From Sipunculus nudus (taxonomy: Eukaryota; Annelida; Sipuncula; Golfingiida; Sipunculidae), in assembly GCA_026874595.1 (NCBI GenBank), contig CM049315.1, positions 68,147,916-68,211,915 of the forward strand: a stretch of 64,000 bases of DNA. Direction: 5' to 3'. Positions 48,704 to 60,149 of this stretch are shown in pieces. Numbering within the stretch: the first letter of the stretch is position 1; every line of letters starts with the position of its first letter. The position numbers and the translations under genes are program-made. The notes under the pieces were generated by a model. That model saw only the letters and a program-made list of their open reading frames with translations, was not told the origin of the DNA and did no database searches.

Positions 48704-50001
48704 TTAATCATTTTTTAACTATATTGCTATTCCACAAAGCCCTATCAGTAAAATCAAACATATTTAAACTTGTTTGAACGCACTGCGTGGCTCTTAAATT
48801 GTCTCCTTCTAAACATATCAATTATTGTTAGTTCGTGCATAATTATTATGATCATTATATATAATTTTGTAAGGTATCCAGTTCTATTGTTTATTATGTT
48901 AACCGTGGAACCCTCATCTATATATAATGCATTATTTAAACAACAGAAAATACATGCATAAGAAAGTGTAGTGTTGTAACATAAATGTATTTTTAAGTAG
49001 AAGATGGTCAGCACACATGTAAAAGAACTGAAATGGATTAACTATTATATGTCACTGCATCTGTCAAAGGTTACTACATCTATTTTTTCAAATAAAGCTT
49101 CTGATAATGAATTCCATAATATAGGTTTTCGTAGATAAATTATTTTTGCAGCAATTAAGTTCGAACTATAGCCAGTTGGAGTTATAAAGAAATAAAGATA
49201 GTCTGACCTGAGGTAATTAAAGTACATAAACAGAAGAAATATTAGAAGTGAACAATACTCTTTGACTGTTATTTGCATACCATTTTCAGGTCTATATTAT
49301 TGTTGAAAATGCAGCTTTCAGACATAAAGCCTGGCCATCTAGCTCTAGTGACAGTAGCTGGGTATTTAGAGGTGATTTTAATTACCCCAGAATCAAGAAA
49401 CCGAAAGCTTCAATATAGTCTCTGGGTGTATTCCAGAATAAATGTTAAAAATGGGGCATATACAAGCGTCTAGCGGAAGTACAAATAGCTTGCATGGATC
49501 GTTTAACAATTTTTGTCCAAAAACACGTGAGAGAGAGAAATAAAACATGAAAGAAATGTGTAAGTATATAATCCCATAACTGTTTAGATTTATTTTAGAA
49601 ATTTTCAAAGTCTGACACTCTTTACGTTTACATTACAGACAATATCTTGGTAAGCTTTTGTTCTTTCTCACAAAATTTCAACAAATACAATAAAACTAGA
49701 TTCTCTTTAGGTCAATAGGAATATATATATATATATTTACATTATAGGCAAGATCTTTTTCTTTCTTCTTTTCCATATGGGAATAGCATTACCATAACCG
49801 TTCATAGAGAAACATGATAATATTTATTTACTTAAAACGCCATATTTTATCTATGTGTGTATGTTTACTCAAATAATCGAACATAAAATAAATTTGAGTT
49901 AACAAACATAACACTTGCCAGCAGTTGACTGGTATAAGTGTAAGCAGAATTTTAGGGGGCGCGCGCCCCTTTGCGCCCCCCCCCCTATGAATACGCCCCT
50001 A
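48552..50001. mobile_element. hAT-like non-autonomous element, 1450 bp, with 5-bp target duplication
   Basis: The left end CAGTGGCGTATCCAGG and the inverted right end TAGGGGCGTATTCATAGG match at most positions. GGCCT lies directly outside both ends (48547-48551 and 50002-50006). Inside are a (TA)n tract (about 48637-48700), AT-rich filler and a GC-rich right subterminal region. No transposase is recognisable. It interrupts a LINE ORF1. Confidence 0.8.
48637..48700. repeat. (TA)n microsatellite
   Basis: A pure TA tract inside the hAT-like element. Confidence 0.97.
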
Positions 50002-50006
50002 GGCCT

Positions 50007-50800
50007 ATCTATTCAGTGCAGTTTTCATCGCTTGAAGACTCTACTGTAGTGGCTGATTCGGACTCTAGTTTAATAATGTCGGCAGTGCACTCATCAAATC
50101 AGGATCAGGATTTGTTGTATGTCTTGGTGTAACTTTTCGTAGTCTTATATACTGCCACTTAAGGCAGCTTTTACACAGGCTCGTACTACTGGACATAGTT
50201 CTTGAAGTTGTGGAACAAAAAGGTTTTTTCTCCAAATTAGGCAGGTTCATAATTAAGTTGGCCGTAAGCAAAAAGTCCTTCTCAGTAACTGATCTGTCGT
50301 GGTCGTCCCAGCCATGATGCAGAACAGAGGCCGCCGCTAGGTATAACGTCTGTATTGGGCTCATATCCAGGGCTAATGTAAACACATCAACTAGTTCTAG
50401 GATGGGTGGTAGTGGTTTTGGGTCAGTCTGGGTGGCGATACTTGTTGTTGTCACTGTTGACTCTGTCTCCATTGTAATGGTATCTGTCTCTGGGGCTGGT
50501 GTGGTCGCTTGGATGAATTTCTGTTGTATCTTGATCTTGTATTATTTGCATACTGGGCATCCCTTGTAGGCGGTGGTGTGCTCTCCCTCACAGTAAGCAC
50601 ATTTTCTGACAGTTTTGGGGCAAGACTTGGCCGAGTGGTCTGGGTCTCCATATCTGAAACAGCGTGGAGTATTCTGGCATTCCCGACTGGCATGTCCCCA
50701 GTTGAGGCTAAACGATTTAGAGCGCCCCAGAAAAAAATGTGTGTAAATGGGGCTAATTACATGTTCTTCTCCGTTCAGGCGATTAATAAATAAAGAAGCC
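50007..50800 (-). mobile_element. LINE ORF1 fossil with zinc knuckles (Jockey/I/Nimb-like)
   Basis: The minus strand reads WGHASRECQNTPRCFRYGD, then DHSAKSCPKTVRKCAYCEGE and HTTAYKGCPVC between about 50700 and 50545. This is the tandem CCHC region of ORF1 nucleic-acid-binding proteins of Jockey/I/Nimb-type LINEs. One Cys of the first full knuckle is Tyr (CFRY for CFRC). An in-frame stop follows CPVCK near 50545, after which the frame continues through METESTVTTT to about 50065; a frame change leads to a further acidic stretch at 50010-50060. Dead. Confidence 0.75.
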
Positions 50801-51949
50801 TAACGAACGACTTTAACCTTCATCCCATCACGGGATTATAGCATAGTTTCCTATCTTCTAACTACGAATCTCCATTAAACTTCTATCTCGACTGTAATTG
50901 CCTCCATCAGGAAGTCATGCGTATATCCCCATTTGCGTGTTTGTTTACCACATAACTCGGGCAGTCATGAACTTAATCTTATGATATTTGCACAGCATTT
51001 CGGGAATCGGCCAATGAAGAATTGATCACATTTTGGCGTGTAACCAACACAAGATCCGGATACAAGAATGTCATCAAGGAATATTCACAAATGTATGGCC
51101 ACTTATGCACGAATGAAACTGGTTTTATGGGCCGAATAAGTGAATGCAAACACGTTTGTATTTGGGAACACCCCCCCCATACACACACTCATATGGCGGA
51201 GGCTTGCATACCTTAGAATGCAGATTTCTAATTTCCTTTATGGCTTGTCATGAAACAATTTGCAACTCTCTGGCCAGCTGTACGCTAAGACTACATCTCC
51301 GTTACAGCGTCATACTCTTTTAAAATCAAACCATGAAGTTACCTTTTCAGAATTATCTAGTACTTCTCATTGGCTCTAGTACTATCTGTATCTTGCCACA
51401 AACAAAACCCCTTAAGAAATATCGGGATTTCAAGGCTTGACCGAACATCCGGTAACATTTCTTACATCTAGAATCATCTGACCGTTTAAAGCCATGTAAA
51501 CTAATTTTCTGAAGTGATATAACCAACAAGTGTATACACGTCATCCAGAGTGACTGTCCTCTCCGTACAATAAATCATATCGTTCACTTCAGCGATCCGT
51601 ATGTGTATTTTAATGCTAAGAAATAAAGCCAAATAATTAAATGTATCTCTCAACGTCACTATTATGCCTCAACGTCACTCAACCCTCCCTAAGAAAAAAA
51701 TCTGAGACATCTTTTTTTAATTTAATTAACAAGCACACAAGTGCAAACTATTTTTAATAACAAACACAACCTATTAAAGTGAAATAGAAACTATTATCCA
51801 GAATATAATCGTGTTCTAATCTGGCGTCAAAAGTTACAGAGAATCCAGTACGTGAGAAAAATTTAGTATATCCATGATAACGTATGCAGTGCTCCATTGG
51901 TACAACAGTGTAATATCAGGATATTTCATGATTTTTTCTGTTGATATAC
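50801..51949. other. Intergenic or decayed element DNA
   Basis: No gene is supported. It may include further decayed LINE ORF1 or LTR element sequence that I cannot recognise. Confidence 0.4.
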
Positions 51950-53650
51950 ATAGTATGATCACCTGAATACGATTCCGAATATTATATGGTTTTATTTGTT
52001 ACATTGCAAAACTTATCACAAACGCGGCTTAAGAGTTTTATGCTCTATATGACAAGTGTTTCTTTTGCTAGCTTAAGCCACTGGAAATAACTGCGAGTCA
52101 TGCTCTTGTAACTAAATAGCACCTGTTCCCACATTTGATGCATCTCTCTGCAATTCAAAATATTTCTTGGGGTCAGGCAAACGGAGGTCTACACTTTTGG
52201 TTCATATTACAATTTTTTGTATGTCTAGTAGTTAAACTGGTAGCTCTCAAACACCTTCACTCATATCTTACTTCATATGTAACTTAAGCTATTTTGTGAA
52301 AAAAAGAGTAATGTTCAGATAATGGCACTTGCCAAGCCCTTTCGTCAGATTCATCTTGGAGAAATATCTGTCTCCACTTATTTTACTACCCTAGTTCAGA
52401 ATCTACCACTGTAAATATATTCAGCCTATGATAGTCGACACACACTATGTTCGGCCCATAAGATGAAGTCGATTCTTGAATCCATACACTATTTGTTCCA
52501 TCTCGCTTTCAAACCGCTGATGATGCGTGACATGAAGTTGATTGTTTTAGCATGTCACATATCCTGCTTGAGAGATAACCTCACAGCATATGTTATGAGG
52601 TTAATTCTACACTTATATACACTTATGTTTTACCAAAGGTTTGGTACCAGGTATATCTGTGAATACAACACAATATTCCTTAGTGACTAATCTTATGTTT
52701 CCCTCCTGATCTAATTAGCTCATATAACTACACCGCAGAAAACTCTGGCTGTACATGTGTCTGGCTCTAACGCATTGTCATCATGTACACCAACGTAACT
52801 AGGCTTCACAATGGTAGCACAAACAACATTGAATAAAGCACCAGACTTACAATTAATATGCTCTTTTACAATCTACTGTTTGGTACTCGAGCTCTGAACT
52901 TGATGCGGTAGGTCTCTGGCCTTCCCATTGACTTTATCTTACAGATATTACTGTCTACTCTGCCTTATACAACATATGACCCCTCTCAGTCCATCAATCC
53001 ATAAGCAGCATGTTACAGTCTGTTGGAAGAAATATGAGTACGTGAACACCCACTGGCAATTTGCTGGCCTAAGCTTAGTCCTACGGAAAACTGTATTCTG
53101 GTTATCTCTTAAAGTCGGTTATAGTATATACATATGTGTATGTACAAATATACTTGTGTCTGTTTTGGACTTCTGGTGTTTACCTCGATTTTTCAGACTA
53201 CTTTCAGGATTTCCATAGGTCCCATAACAGTTCGGCCATACAATGACCCAAATGCTGAGAAACCAATTGATTCCTGTTGCAGCTCTAATAAGTGACTAAC
53301 ATTTATAACATTGCCCCGGCGGTTCTTCACACAAAGTTCTATGTATTTTCTTCAGAGTCCCCTTCAAACTTTCAGCAAGCACTTTGATATCGGGGTGGTT
53401 TGTACTAGATGTTAGTCTCTTGGTGCTTAACAGGCGAGACACTTCATGCATGCATTGTGAGATACACTGTGCATCCTGATTACTCAGAATCTCTTCTGGG
53501 ATGTCTAGCCTACTGTTAACAGTCTGCGAGGTCTACGAATCTCTAGATGTTCTTTAGTGATACTGCTTCAGAGTAACATGTGGCATAATAGATCTTGTTA
53601 GCTGTGACGTCACGTAGCCTAGCAACCCACCATCTTGGTTCTAAACTGAA
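51950..53650 (-). mobile_element. LTR retrotransposon fossil C (Gmr1-like order)
   Basis: On the minus strand, integrase-like sequence (about 53610-53230; AQCISQCMHEVSRLL and ESLKGTLKKIHRTLCEE) comes first. RT-like sequence follows (about 52680-52300; NIVCVDYHRLN, and a decayed form of the LTKGFWQVPL block). RNase H-like sequence is last (about 52180-51960; LQRDASNVGTGAI, LQEHDSQLFPVA). The order matches elements A and B. It is heavily broken and old. LTRs were not found, and gag and protease are not recognised. Confidence 0.75.
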
Positions 53651-55533
53651 CCAGCAGTCCACCTGACAGCTTCACAAGCCACTCATTTGTCATTGAGCTA
53701 TAAGCATAACTTGTTTTGATGAGCCCAAACTAGTAAAGAAAGGAGAGAATACAGTCAACTAACAGCATGTTGTGTCAGACATCTTTAATCCAGAGCCAGG
53801 TAAGATCAAATATACTGATGTATCTGATCACTAGGTGGCGTAATCGGTTTTCCTCACACCCTTGTCACCGCTCATGATTGATTCGTGGCCTATTTCTTTG
53901 AATCCCTGACAGGAAGGGTTCAGGTACAACAATCTGATAGACCAGACTGCTCTATGTAGAGCCTATAAAATATCCTGGATACGTCCTAGTCCTGTCTCTG
54001 ATTACCGCTCCTTCTACACTTGTTTACACTTGTAAACCTTTCCCTGTCGACCTGTTTCCCTTAACCCCTTCAAAGACTGATAAAGGCGTTCAAAGCGGGT
54101 AAGACTGCTCACTCTGAGCTTTAAAAGTAGTCATAGCATATACGTGTCATTCTGTGTTGGGATAATGGGCCGATGAACTCTTTCAATATTTCCCACATTC
54201 AAGTCCAACATACGGTTGTCCACTAACTACCACTATCTTACAAACCTATTTGGTATCAATGTCAAGCACTGTCATATGACAGGCACTTTTTCGACTATGA
54301 CTATCCCATATGTACAATATATTATTCCCTAACCTTTCACTTGAATATACGTCCTTGCTGTAACGCCCAGAAATACAGCCAAAATAATCCTGCCTCGCTC
54401 ACAACTCACTATTACGCTGATTAAAACTTACTCATTAAACCTAAAATTTACCATTTGTGTCACTGTACAGCCAAAACTACAGCAACTAATGTCAAGCCAA
54501 AAGGAATGTATGTTTCCGGTATCGACAGGGTGACCATTTCAATTTCTACCGCTTGACATAGCTAGACTGTGGTGAAACAGGTTCTTAGTAGCACACCAGA
54601 GAAGAAGCTGATGAATAGGAAATTTAGATGAATAAGATTAAGCAGTATCGAACTACCAATGAACAAATATCAGAATACTGCATCAGCAGTGATTCTCGAT
54701 GTTGTTATAACAGTAACCTTTACCGAAAATCAATGTTGAACGGCTGAGCTAAGGATGCACGATCAAATTCCGGAAGAAAAAAAGTATAAAAAAAATCATA
54801 ATCAACCAGAAAAAAGTGCGGTCAGGTGAAGAAAATAAAGAATCTGAAGAAAGTAAAAATATGTTAGTGTTGATGTGTATGAGGCTTAAGTTAGGGTCAG
54901 ATGAACCAACAATAATGTGTTCTAATGTAAACACAAAATCACACAAATTCAGTTCGAGAAAATTGAAAAAAAAAACAAATTCACTCGGATAACACTGCAA
55001 AGGTTATCAATGCTCTGGAATGTATAATTGCATAAATAGAGCACCAAAACATCAAAGTCAAAGAAAAGAACAGACTAGGTCAGCAAAGCTGTTAAAAAAA
55101 TGGCAACAAGATCATTGGCTTAGAAACTCAAATGCCTTGCCTTTACTCAAAATATAACTTTCTAAGTCTAATCATTTTCGATTTTTGATGACCTTCGGAA
55201 GGATAAGAAACTACCATCGCTGTAGACAAGAACAACTAATAGCCTGCTAAGCTAAAAAGCAGGGCAAGATTATAAATTATCTAAATAGTCTGTGTATGTA
55301 TAGCCAATCATGACCGTTTACGCAAAATGGCCCAATAATTGTAACATTTCACCCTCCTGTAGACTCATTTAGCCAGATTTCTTCATTTGATGGTCTTAAT
55401 CTATAGAATGCAAAGATACATGTTTGCACTTAATAATTATAAAACTCACTGCATTACTTATTACTTTGCATTACTTTCATTTCAGAAATAGATGTTATAA
55501 TCACTCAAGTGAAAGGTCTACCTTTTTATAAAC
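53651..55533. other. Intergenic DNA upstream of the PHYHIP-like gene
   Basis: No gene is recognised. It may include the decayed 5' part of fossil C. A CTCF-like motif lies at 53828-53841. Confidence 0.45.
53828..53841 (+). promoter_or_regulatory. CTCF-like motif
   Basis: TCACTAGGTGGCGT matches the CTCF consensus at 12 of 14 positions. It lies about 1.7 kb upstream of the PHYHIP-like gene. Confidence 0.35.
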
Positions 55534-55585
55534 ATGGCTAGTTCACCCCGTGAAAAGACAACCGAAGAACAATCGAAAAAGGCTG
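55534..55585 (+). CDS. PHYHIP-like protein, exon 1 (residues 1-17)
   Basis: The exon starts at an ATG with a good context (AACATGGCT) and reads MASSPREKTTEEQSKKA, a short charged, probably disordered leader, before a GTGAGT donor. It ends in phase 1, which fits exon 2. An upstream 5' UTR exon is possible. Confidence 0.75.
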
Positions 55586-56582
55586 GTGAGTCCTTCAAAA
55601 GATCAAGCTGTCATATTTTATAGCTTCCTGCGGAAGTGCACAGCTGGAGATTAATTCTAGTTGTCAGATAGCATGACTTAACTCCACCTGATATGTTGTG
55701 TTTACAAAACCCTCTGGGCTATGTTAATACAGACATTAAATCAAAATTACTGCATAGTATTCGGCATACAGGCAATGTATAAAGTGTACTATACACATGA
55801 TATATGGTCAACTTTCATTACTCTCCCATCCAGACATAAATATATATTGAGCATCATTAAATCAATTTTTTCCCGGGAGAGTGAAAAGGGTAAGCACCAA
55901 ATCATAGGCATGATTGTACGTATTATACATATCAAGAACAAAATACATGTATTCCCATACATGTTGTCCGCGTGTTCACTAACAGCAGTCGTTTACCAGA
56001 CACGACACCTGCATATGGCCAACCTGAAGGCCTGACGAGTTAGGTGATCACAGGGTTACAAATACCTACAAGTTATCAACGCAACACAGTGCTAAAAAGA
56101 GCTGCTTTAACTTCAATTTTCTAATTTGAAAATCGGGTAAGATGGAAATTTCTGCATATTCATCTAGCGACTTTTCACTTTATGTGTCATCTGTTAAGGG
56201 TCAAATGACAGTAAAATAATAAAGTTTTATCTCTTAAGCCTAATGATGTTAATGTATATGTGACCTTAACTTTACGTATGATATGTTATCGACTACATAG
56301 CAGTAAAATAATAATCACTTATCACTTATACCTAGTGATGTTATTGAATATGTGACCCTTGAAACTATACAGTAAGTCAATATTTATTAGGAAGTCTTCA
56401 TAACCCAGAAAACGTCTCGTGCTTCCCTTATGGCCACACCTTTTTTTCAAAGTAACCGTATCGTATTGGAACGTAACCTTTAATGTTATGAACATTTAGT
56501 GTTAATCATGCAAAGCTAAAAGAAATGTTATAACAAGGGCATTAGACAAAAGCATCACTTACAAGAAATGATTCCTCTACAG

Positions 56583-56663
56583 GTCAACCGAAGGAACACA
56601 CTGAAGATGTGGACGCCATTACCAGGGGAGTAGAAGGTCTTAACTTAAAAGCAAACCCAAACC
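56583..56663 (+). CDS. PHYHIP-like protein, exon 2 (residues 18-44)
   Basis: The acceptor is CTCTACAG and the donor is GTAAGT. In frame with exon 1 it reads GQPKEHTEDVDAITRGVEGL and then NLKANPN, again a charged linker. Phase 1 is kept at both ends, so the exon could be skipped without shifting the frame. Confidence 0.75.
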
Positions 56664-57234
56664 GTAAGTTGGTCAATTTTACCCGATTCACAGTTTCATC
56701 TTCATATGCTGACTGTATGTGTATTGTAACCATTTCAAAGTTATACCACAATAAACTTAATCCTTCATTATCACTATTTTATAAAAATGTTAAGCAGAGC
56801 GAGTTCCGGACTGTAAGGACCATAATCTTGAGATCTGCAAATCTTGAACAGCCTAAATCTTAATTACTCCTCGTCTGAGGATGCCTTGACAATAGTATGA
56901 CTGATGACTATTATATTTTGTGAATGTGAATTACAGAACACTGCAGCTGTATTGACAGTGAGTTTCAAACTGATATACACCTTTTCTGTTGATTTACCAA
57001 AGGTTCAAAATTTTTCTTTGGTCTATTGGATATGCTCTGTTACCCCATTGTAAATCTATGCTGCAAGATGTTCTCACTTTACCTTTCGGCAAGCAGGCCC
57101 TACACACACAACGTGTTCATAAGAAACGCTATCCTTTCCCTTATTCATCGGGAGTTATTATACGAGTACCTATGGTGTGGTGATATTAACTTTAATCCTT
57201 TTGTTACTTACTTCTGTAATTATTTTTATTTTAG

Positions 57235-57905
57235 GTTACTCCTATCCTGAGATGGAAACGCTCCTGAGAAAAGCCATGGCCTTTCTGGAGGGGCATAAGC
57301 TGAATAAGTGTGAATATCTTTACAGAAATAAATCTCGTTCATACTTTAAGAGAATATTAAAAGGTTCAGGTATTATGGATCCACTAACAAAGGATATGAA
57401 TGGGGACCCAAGAAGCCCTATAAACAGAGTTCTGCCAGGTGTATTCTTTTGTGCAAATGTGCACAATCGCACTGGAGAACCCATTCCTTCCTCACCATTT
57501 GGACCTCGCAGAATCCTTATTAAGATAAAGGCGTTAACCAAGGAAAACCTGGGCTTATATTTCGCCGACTTTTACTGTCCTTGGTCAGATCAGCACTATG
57601 TACAACTGGTATTAGTTCCAAAACCTTCTGTTTGGAAGTTCAAACCCATCTTACAACGGCTTGTAAAGCTTGACATAAAGAACAACCCCTTTTTCTGCAC
57701 TGAATTTGATATAAAAATCAAAGAGTGGATCTGGAAGGTGTCCTCCAGGGCATGGATAGAAATTTTATATCTGGAAAGCATTGACATAGAATACTTAATA
57801 CAGTGTGGTGATGCAGAATTAGTTGACACCGAAGTAAATACATACGGGGAAGGTGGTTCAGGCATTGTAAAAAACCCTGAATGTAAGATCTGTAACATAC
57901 CATGA
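57235..57905 (+). CDS. PHYHIP-like C-terminal domain protein, exon 3 (residues 45-267)
   Basis: The T-rich acceptor TTATTTTAG precedes 57235, and the joined codon C|GT gives Arg45. The exon codes for the complete conserved domain and ends at a TGA (57903-57905), giving 267 residues in all. Blocks shared with vertebrate phytanoyl-CoA hydroxylase-interacting proteins are SPIN (about 105-108), GVFFCANVHNRTGEP (113-127), SPFGPRR (131-137), LYFADFYC (152-159) and the terminal KNPECKICN (257-265), which mirrors KDPSCKTCN. Vertebrate PHYHIP is about 330 residues and has an N-terminal fibronectin III domain; here that is replaced by a short disordered leader. There is no signal peptide or membrane segment. 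The family is thought to bind peroxisomal phytanoyl-CoA hydroxylase and brain partners in vertebrates; the role in invertebrates is not known. Confidence 0.9.
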
Positions 57906-58126
57906 GTCCTGCACGCATTGCCACTAATGCATAGATGCAGTACAGGTCACAAGTTTGTCGGTCCTCGAACTATCGCTTTACTCTAGATAGTCCACATGCC
58001 CACAGTGTGTAGCTCTTTATAATGAGCTGTGGAACAAATGGCTGGACAGCTCATACATTATTCCCCTTTTATCTATGTTTGGAACACTCAGTATAGGATG
58101 AGGCAATAATAATATACCTTTTTTTT
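57906..58126 (+). other. Likely 3' UTR and spacer after the PHYHIP-like gene
   Basis: Only 221 bases separate the stop codon from the next dispersed repeat. No AATAAA is seen here, so the poly(A) site may be a variant or lie within the repeat (AATAAA occurs at 58338). Confidence 0.4.
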
Positions 58127-59787
58127 AGCTCATCTGACTGAAAGTCATCTGAGCTATAGCGATCACTCTTTGTCCGTCGTCTGTCTGTCCGTTAACAGGG
58201 CTCAAATCGTAACCGCTGGAACTAGAAACTTTTAACTGAAAACCCATAGAGGTCCATTAAAAAATCTTTTTGGAAACCTGAAATTAGGTCACTGTGTCTT
58301 ATATCTTAAGAATAATCTCCCCAGAGAATAAATAGAAAATTGATACAAAATCTCTAGTGTCTGAATAATTAATGCATTGATTGCCATGATTCTATCCATG
58401 CTTATTGCTCATGGATTGTTTCATCATTTCCTGGAGACTGTTACCGCCACCTGTATTTTTGTCTAATTTTTATGCATATTTCTCTATTTTAAGACCTTCA
58501 GATGAAGTGGGCTGTCCGTTAACAGGGCACAAATTGTAACCGTTAGACCTAGAAACTTCTTAATCTACATTCAGGGAGGTCCTAGGACAATCTCCTTGGA
58601 AAACTGAACCTAGGTCATGGTGACCTATATTTTGCGAACTACATGCTGAAAACATGATTTTGAGCACCCTGTAAGATAGGGCACGAATTGTATCCGCTAA
58701 GCCTAGATTCTTATTACGTTCCACCTTTGGAGGTCCATAAAAAAATCTCATTGGAAACCTGAAATTAGGTCACTGTAGCCAATATCCTTCGAGCTATAGG
58801 GCTCAACAGTTACCCCCCCCCGCAGAATAATTAAAATTTGATACAATATCTCAAGTATCTGCATAACTATCGCATTGGTTGCCATGATTTTTTCCTTGTA
58901 TATTCATCATGAAGTGTTTCATCATTTCCGGAAGACTGGTGGTTCCAGCTGTATTTTTTTCTATTTTTTCGCATTTTTTACTCAATTTTTTTAGACCTTC
59001 AAAGGAAGCAGTCCGTCTGTTAAAAGGACACAAATCGCAACCGTTAGACCTAGAAACTTCTAACTTTACATCCAGGAAGGTCCTAGGCAAATCTCCTTGG
59101 AAACCTTATATTAGGTCATGATGACCTATATTTTATGGACCAGTCAGACGGTGCAAAAATTGTATCCGCTAGGCCTAGGATCTTCTAACATGACTTTCAG
59201 GCAATTCCTGGGTAAATCAGCATGGAAACCTGAAATTACGTCATGGTGACTTATGTTCTGGGAACTATTGGTCAAAAATATAATTTTTAGCATCCTGAAA
59301 ATCAGATGGGCACAAATTGTATCTGCTGGCCCTAGAATGTTCCAATTTAATATACATGGAAGTCTTGGGCAATCTGCATGGAAACCTGAAATTGGTGACC
59401 TATATTTTGCGTGCTACCGGAAAAGAAACATCTTTTGCAATCTTCATGGAAACCTGAAATTAGGTCATGGTGACCTATGTTACTGGCAGAAACATTTTAA
59501 GCAACCAGACAGTCAGACAGGGTACAAAGCTTTACTGTTGGACCTAGAAACTTCTGTCTTGACAACTTTGAATGTCCTTCAAAAATGTGCATGGTCATTT
59601 TTAGCTCAGCTGACTGCATACAAAAAGGCTAGATTTCATAGGAATGGTTTAACATATTATCATGAAACTTTTTCTTCTTGTTGATTTTGAAGAATACCAC
59701 CTACAAAATTTGGCATGCAGATTATAAAATTCCTTTTGTGAACGTCTTCCTAGTCAGCTGAGCGTCATGACCCATGGGTCATTTGTT
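58127..59787 (+). repeat. Dispersed repeat with terminal hairpin (copy 2)
   Basis: It begins AGCTCATCTGACT-GAA-AGTCATCTGAGCT (58127-58155; two stem mismatches) and ends CAGCTGAGCG followed by the palindrome TGACCCATGGGTCA (59768-59781). The interior holds diverged units with CAAATCGTAACCGCTGG-type starts. It lacks the nested element of copy 1 and is about 1.66 kb. Open frames inside are shadows. Confidence 0.85.
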
Positions 59788-60149
59788 GCATTTAAAAATG
59801 ATTTTTTATTCATCTTGTTCATATTTATTCCAAATGTTAACATACTTATTTGATGTAACATTGTTTTGTCAGACTATATTCTATGAACTGACAAAGTAAT
59901 ATTTCGTGAGTGACATGGAACCTTTCGTCTACATCCTGCTTGAGTTCATGAGAAAACATTAAAAAACTGTTACCTGGAATTCTAAATAAGCAAAGTCTCT
60001 AATTAATACTTTTGTTCCTCATGTTAGTTAGGCATTAGCTGGTATAATGCTGGCATAATGGACGTAGCATCTGAGATGATGTTGAACTGTTTCCTGTTTT
60101 AATAATTTGCAAACTGAAATTTACTAATTATGGATTCAGATAATATACT
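59788..60149. other. Intergenic DNA
   Basis: Nothing is recognised. Confidence 0.4.

Noticed and set aside
50509-50793. 94-codon plus-strand open frame
   Set aside because: It is antisense to the zinc-knuckle region of the LINE ORF1 fossil, which explains the sequence better.
58909-59684. Open frames of 70 and 143 codons in the second hairpin repeat
   Set aside because: They lie wholly inside a dispersed repeat and correspond to no conserved frame in the other copy.
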